Source: Salinivirgaceae bacterium (GTDB taxonomy: Bacteria > Bacteroidota > Bacteroidia > Bacteroidales > Salinivirgaceae). From it: a stretch of 37,493 nucleotides of DNA. The stretch spans positions 1 through 37,493 of the forward strand of contig JAQVXQ010000014.1 of the NCBI GenBank assembly GCA_028709085.1, read 5' to 3'. Position numbers and translations under genes: made by a program. Below, in pieces: positions 33,786 through 37,493 of the stretch. How positions within the stretch are numbered: position 1 is the stretch's first letter; every line of letters begins with the position of its first letter. The notes under the pieces are model-generated. The model did no database searches. It was not told the origin of the DNA and was given only the letters and a program-made list of their open reading frames with translations.

Positions 33786-35204
33786 CTACTCCTTCACCAT
33801 TCCCAACCGACCCGTAACCCGCAAATATTGTGTTTCCTTTACTTTAAAATCGGTTTTCGCCTCAATTAGATCACTAAATACTTGTTGCCATTGAGTTTGA
33901 GCAATTAGCAAATCGGTCATGAGTTCAGCTCCCAACTCGTAATTATCCTTCGTCAAACGTAGATTTTCATCGGACTGAACAAGGGCTTTTTCAGCCATCT
34001 TAATCCGCATAAAAGCGTCTTGCAAATTAAATTTAGCTTGTTCAATCTCAAGTTGCAAAAGCTGCGTATTCTTCTCCAACTCCAAAATCTTTATCTCTTT
34101 CGATAGTTTGGCCGAACGACTTTTTTGTACTCCTTCGCCCCAATGGAAAAGCGGTATTTTTAGAGAACCCATTATATTAAATCCATTATTATCCATACTT
34201 TGATCGCCAAATTTAATGCCGCCCAAGAATGAATATCCAGCACTAACGCCCATGGTTGGCAGGAAATCGGCCCGGATTAATTTAATTTGCTCTTCTTCCA
34301 TGGCCACTTGATGCGACATTAGTTGAAATTCGGGACGTTGCTCAACATTTTCGTTGCCAAAACTTGAAAAAAGTTGGTCGGAGCAATCTACAACCGTATC
34401 GGTTAACACTAGTTTTGTTTCAAACGGCAACCCCACAACCCTACAAAGCGACATCCGCGTAAGTTCCAAACCGCTTTTTGCTTTTTGCAAATCAAGCGTT
34501 GCGTTGTTGAATTTCACTTGCACCTTCAACAATTCGTTTTGATGCACCAAACCACTTTCAACGCTATTTTTCACAAAAGCTACAAGGCTATCGAGCATCC
34601 GAACAGCAGTTTCGGCCAGCCGAACTTTTTCACGCACCGAAACATAGAGCCAGTAGGATTGATCGGCTTCGGCTATGGTATTGGATTTTTGCAATTCAAT
34701 GTTTTGCGTCGCCATTTCGCAACCAATATTCGCCATTTTATTCGCCGCTATAATTTTCCCACCAGTAAATAGGGGCTGTTCAATATTTACACCAGCCATA
34801 TAAGCTCCTTTAAGACTAAGTTCAAGGGGCAAATAAGCATACATATTAAATACCGGATTCCCGTCAGGTCCCATTACAGGATAGCCATTTGATGGATCAA
34901 TCATAACATTTGGCACTAGTTGTCCAGTTGTTGGATCGGGGACAAATGTAGGCATATAAATATCCTCCTTAAACTCATTGGATAAATAGGCAACAGTGGC
35001 ACTGCCAGAGAGCGAAGGTAAATATAGTGTCCGCATTGCCTTTGTTTCAGCCTCTGCTTTTTGCAGGTTCTTATCGGCAATTTTTAGGTTCTGATTTTGT
35101 TCTAGGGCCATTTCTCTGGCGCGTTGCAAAGAGATCACTTCCTGTCCATTGAGATGGAACGACAGCATTAGGATGAGAATCAAAAGGGATATGATGGGTT
35201 TCAT
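33786..35204 (-). CDS. TolC family outer membrane efflux protein
   Basis: A 472-residue outer membrane factor. A signal peptide (MKPIISLLILILMLSFHLNGQ) is followed by two repeated OEP-type halves rich in long amphipathic helices (AREMALEQNQNLKIADKNLQKAEAETKAM and its later counterparts), with short barrel-forming strands between. It would form the trimeric exit duct for the RND pump encoded just upstream; the gap is 58 bases, on the same strand, so they are one efflux operon. No lipobox is seen. The exported substrate cannot be deduced. Confidence 0.92.
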   Translation of the reverse strand: MKPIISLLILILMLSFHLNGQEVISLQRAREMALEQNQNLKIADKNLQKAEAETKAMRTLYLPSLSGSATVAYLSNEFKEDIYMPTFVPDPTTGQLVPNVMIDPSNGYPVMGPDGNPVFNMYAYLPLELSLKGAYMAGVNIEQPLFTGGKIIAANKMANIGCEMATQNIELQKSNTIAEADQSYWLYVSVREKVRLAETAVRMLDSLVAFVKNSVESGLVHQNELLKVQVKFNNATLDLQKAKSGLELTRMSLCRVVGLPFETKLVLTDTVVDCSDQLFSSFGNENVEQRPEFQLMSHQVAMEEEQIKLIRADFLPTMGVSAGYSFLGGIKFGDQSMDNNGFNIMGSLKIPLFHWGEGVQKSRSAKLSKEIKILELEKNTQLLQLEIEQAKFNLQDAFMRIKMAEKALVQSDENLRLTKDNYELGAELMTDLLIAQTQWQQVFSDLIEAKTDFKVKETQYLRVTGRLGMVKE

Positions 35205-35262
35205 AATAATTATTTTTTTATTTTATTTCAGTAGAGACATAATGTCTTATCTCTCCACAGAT

Positions 35263-37493
35263 TTATTTATTGGTTTCTGGATTCACATGATAAAACACTG
35301 CATACAAGATGGGGACAAATATTAATGTAATAACAGTTCCCACAAGCAATCCGCTTATCACGGCAACGGCCATACTGCTATACATTGGATCAAAAAACAG
35401 GGGCATCATTCCCAAAATAGTGGTCAACGAAGCCATAATTACAGGACGAGTTCGCGAAATAGTAGCATGAACTATGGCGTTGTATCGTTCCATTCCACCG
35501 CTTATCTGATTATCGATTTCGTCCAATAACACAATGGAGTTTTTTACCAACATTCCTATTAAACCAAAGGTTCCGATAATTGCAATAAAGGTATATGGTT
35601 GTCCAGTGAGAATCAATCCAGGAACAATTCCAATTATGGCCATGGGAATACATAACAGTACAATGAGTGGACGTTTGTAGTCGTTAAACAATAAAATTAA
35701 GACAAACACTATAATCATAATAGTAATTGGCAAGTACCTAAAAATATTTTTAAGAGCTGCGCCTTGCAATTCATATTCCCCCATCCATCGCAAACTATAC
35801 CCTTCGGGCAGAGAAATTGCTTCAACCTCTTTTAGAATATCTTTCCGCATCAGTGCCGGACTATATCCATCTTGTGGTTCGCATTGAACCTCGATGGCTC
35901 TTTTTCCATCCACTCTTAAAACAACTTGTTCCTCCCAAGCCATGCTGACGCTTTTAGTAACCGAACTCAGGGGAATAGATCGAATCACCTCACTTTTAAT
36001 CTGATCCATGGATGTCATTCCGTACAACAAGCCCGTAATGGCATTTTGGTCGATAGCATCGATATTTGGGAGCATATTCCAAACCGGAATATCATTCAGA
36101 TCTTCTATTTTTGATCCGTCGCTATTTCGCATCTTCAAACGCATTTCGAGCGGAGTAACTCCGTCGTAAACAACGCCCAGTGGAAGACCTTCGGTGGCCG
36201 ATAAAAGCGCATAACTAATGTCGGATCGATTTGTGCCATTCCTACGAGCGGCATCCATAGAATATTGAGCCTCAATGGATTTCCCCATGGGTTCCCAGTT
36301 GCTGGAAATGGTAGGTTTATCGGAATAGGGACTTCGATGCATTATCGCTTCAACTTGTTGACTGAGTTGACGCAATATAGCTGGATCGGGACCTAAAAAC
36401 TGGGCTTCAACCGTGTGACTGGCTTTTATGGAAAGATTATATTTCCGAATACGAATGTAGGCATTGGGATAGTTATTTCGCAGATACTCCTCAAATTGAG
36501 GTTTCATGCGAATCATTGTTTTGTAATCTTCAAAATTGACAATCACCTCTCCGTAATGGTCGGCAATCTCGCCCATGGGACGAACCAAACAATACCGTGT
36601 TGGCGACATTCCCTGACTTGTTGCCACCATTTCAACCTCCTTGAAACTCAACAAATAGTTGGTTATTTCAGCCAAATCTTCTTGAACCGCCTCTGGAGTA
36701 GTTCCGTAGGGTAACTTATATTCAATGTACGCCTGATCATAATTAAAATCGGGAAAAAATGTCTGTTTTACATTCTTAAAATTATAGGCAGCAATAGCTA
36801 ATACTACCGTTGCTAAAATGACGGTACCCGTTTTGTGATGTAGGAAAAAAACCAACGCTTTCCGAACCGCTTTAAACATGAACCCATCATATGGACTCTT
36901 ATTTTTTTTCTTGGGGTTTATTTTCAAAAACATGGCTGAAAAGAGGGGAACTTGCGTCAAGGCTAGAATCCAACTAATTATCAGCGAAATACAGAGGACA
37001 ACAAATAAATCGTGCACATAGGTTCCAGCAGTATCTTTGGACAACACCGCAGGAAGGAAAGCCGCTACAGCAATCACTGTTGCACCAAGAAGAGGCCATG
37101 CTGTTCGTTTTGCGGGTTGAGTAAAACTGGTTTTCCGTCGGCCTTTGGTTTGCAAATCGACTAAAATCCCGTCAATGACCACAATGGCATTATCGACCAA
37201 CATTCCCATGGCTACGATAAATGCACCGAGCGAAATCCGTTGTAGTGTACCATCAGCCAAGAGCAGGAATGGGAATGTTGCCAAAATGGTTAAAAGAAGT
37301 CCGCCACCAATAATAAGTCCGGAACGCAATCCCATGGTCAACATCAAAACCACAACTACAATAAGAACCGACATGATTAAATTAATCATGAAATCATTGA
37401 TGGAAGTATTGACAACATCGGGTTGAAAGAATACTTTAGTAAACTCATAGCCAACAGGTAATGTTTGTTTTAGTTCTACAAGTCGGGCTTCGA
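35263..37493 (-). CDS. RND efflux transporter permease, 5' end beyond window
   Basis: Partial: the frame is open to the right edge. Reading from the edge it starts EARLVELKQTLPVGYEFTKV and runs into DFMINLIM, so the internal ATG at 37389 is not the start. The visible 743 residues cover about the last two thirds of an AcrB/CusA-type inner membrane pump: the TM4-region motif GMLVDNAIVVID, a porter region with Cys- and Pro-poor beta-alpha repeats, and the C-terminal membrane half with GLIGMLVKNSIVLLDEID and LTTILGMMPLFFDP. Proton-driven export of drugs, metals or lipids is typical; the class cannot be fixed. The membrane-fusion partner is presumably just outside the window. Confidence 0.93.
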   Translation of the reverse strand, partial: EARLVELKQTLPVGYEFTKVFFQPDVVNTSINDFMINLIMSVLIVVVVLMLTMGLRSGLIIGGGLLLTILATFPFLLLADGTLQRISLGAFIVAMGMLVDNAIVVIDGILVDLQTKGRRKTSFTQPAKRTAWPLLGATVIAVAAFLPAVLSKDTAGTYVHDLFVVLCISLIISWILALTQVPLFSAMFLKINPKKKNKSPYDGFMFKAVRKALVFFLHHKTGTVILATVVLAIAAYNFKNVKQTFFPDFNYDQAYIEYKLPYGTTPEAVQEDLAEITNYLLSFKEVEMVATSQGMSPTRYCLVRPMGEIADHYGEVIVNFEDYKTMIRMKPQFEEYLRNNYPNAYIRIRKYNLSIKASHTVEAQFLGPDPAILRQLSQQVEAIMHRSPYSDKPTISSNWEPMGKSIEAQYSMDAARRNGTNRSDISYALLSATEGLPLGVVYDGVTPLEMRLKMRNSDGSKIEDLNDIPVWNMLPNIDAIDQNAITGLLYGMTSMDQIKSEVIRSIPLSSVTKSVSMAWEEQVVLRVDGKRAIEVQCEPQDGYSPALMRKDILKEVEAISLPEGYSLRWMGEYELQGAALKNIFRYLPITIMIIVFVLILLFNDYKRPLIVLLCIPMAIIGIVPGLILTGQPYTFIAIIGTFGLIGMLVKNSIVLLDEIDNQISGGMERYNAIVHATISRTRPVIMASLTTILGMMPLFFDPMYSSMAVAVISGLLVGTVITLIFVPILYAVFYHVNPETNK

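Noticed and set aside
37387..37389. Start codon for the RND permease
   Set aside because: The upstream sequence to the window edge stays in frame and encodes typical RND residues, so this ATG is internal.

Overview
The window reads as chromosomal DNA from an AT-rich member of the Bacteroidota, probably class Bacteroidia (a Marinilabiliales-like lineage is my guess, not shown). The reasons are two secreted proteins with type IX secretion (T9SS) C-terminal sorting domains, an Omp28-related lipoprotein, a DUF6029-type protein, a TPR/LuxR-HTH protein, a class III fructose-1,6-bisphosphatase, the dnaE-trxA neighbourhood, Bacteroidota promoters (TTTG about 19-20 bp before TAnnTTTG), and almost no Shine-Dalgarno sequences. 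I see no rRNA, tRNA, CRISPR array, phage gene or insertion sequence.

Layout. 1-4.3 kb: trxA and dnaE on the minus strand. 4.7-6.9 kb: a lipoprotein M3 peptidase. 6.9-10.05 kb: a minus-strand operon of an ATP-grasp-like protein, a LytS-type histidine kinase and a LytTR response regulator. 10.4-12.4 kb: an orphan lipoprotein convergent with an M20 amidohydrolase. 13.0-16.4 kb: a 1134-residue secreted adhesin-like protein with duplicated gingipain-type modules. 16.5-18.5 kb: a small SAM methyltransferase tail to tail with a polyprenyl glycosylphosphotransferase (cell-surface glycan). 18.7-22.2 kb: mutS and yqgE. 22.3-25.3 kb: a short exosortase-family membrane protein divergent from a GH3-family protein and a secreted propeller-like protein. 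25.3-25.5 kb: short tandem repeats. 25.5-29.3 kb: class III FBPase and the TPR/HTH protein. 29.6-33.6 kb: a plus-strand cluster of TlpA thioredoxin, DUF6029-type protein, Omp28-like lipoprotein and a T9SS-sorted protein with a close Cys pair. 33.8-37.5 kb: a TolC-type channel and an RND efflux pump whose 5' end runs off the window.

Working together. Housekeeping genes (replication, mismatch repair, gluconeogenesis, thiol reduction) are interspersed with envelope functions. The most notable non-housekeeping units are the ATP-grasp/LytS/LytTR operon, the exosortase-like protein with no visible sorting target, and the TlpA-to-T9SS cluster, where three of four products carry close Cys pairs. Expression signals include strong candidate promoters for fbp, the M20 gene and tlpA, intrinsic terminators after trxA, the M3 peptidase, the adhesin and the T9SS protein, and an 18-bp inverted repeat in the tlpA leader. 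No single locus is clearly a new system; these are the best leads.
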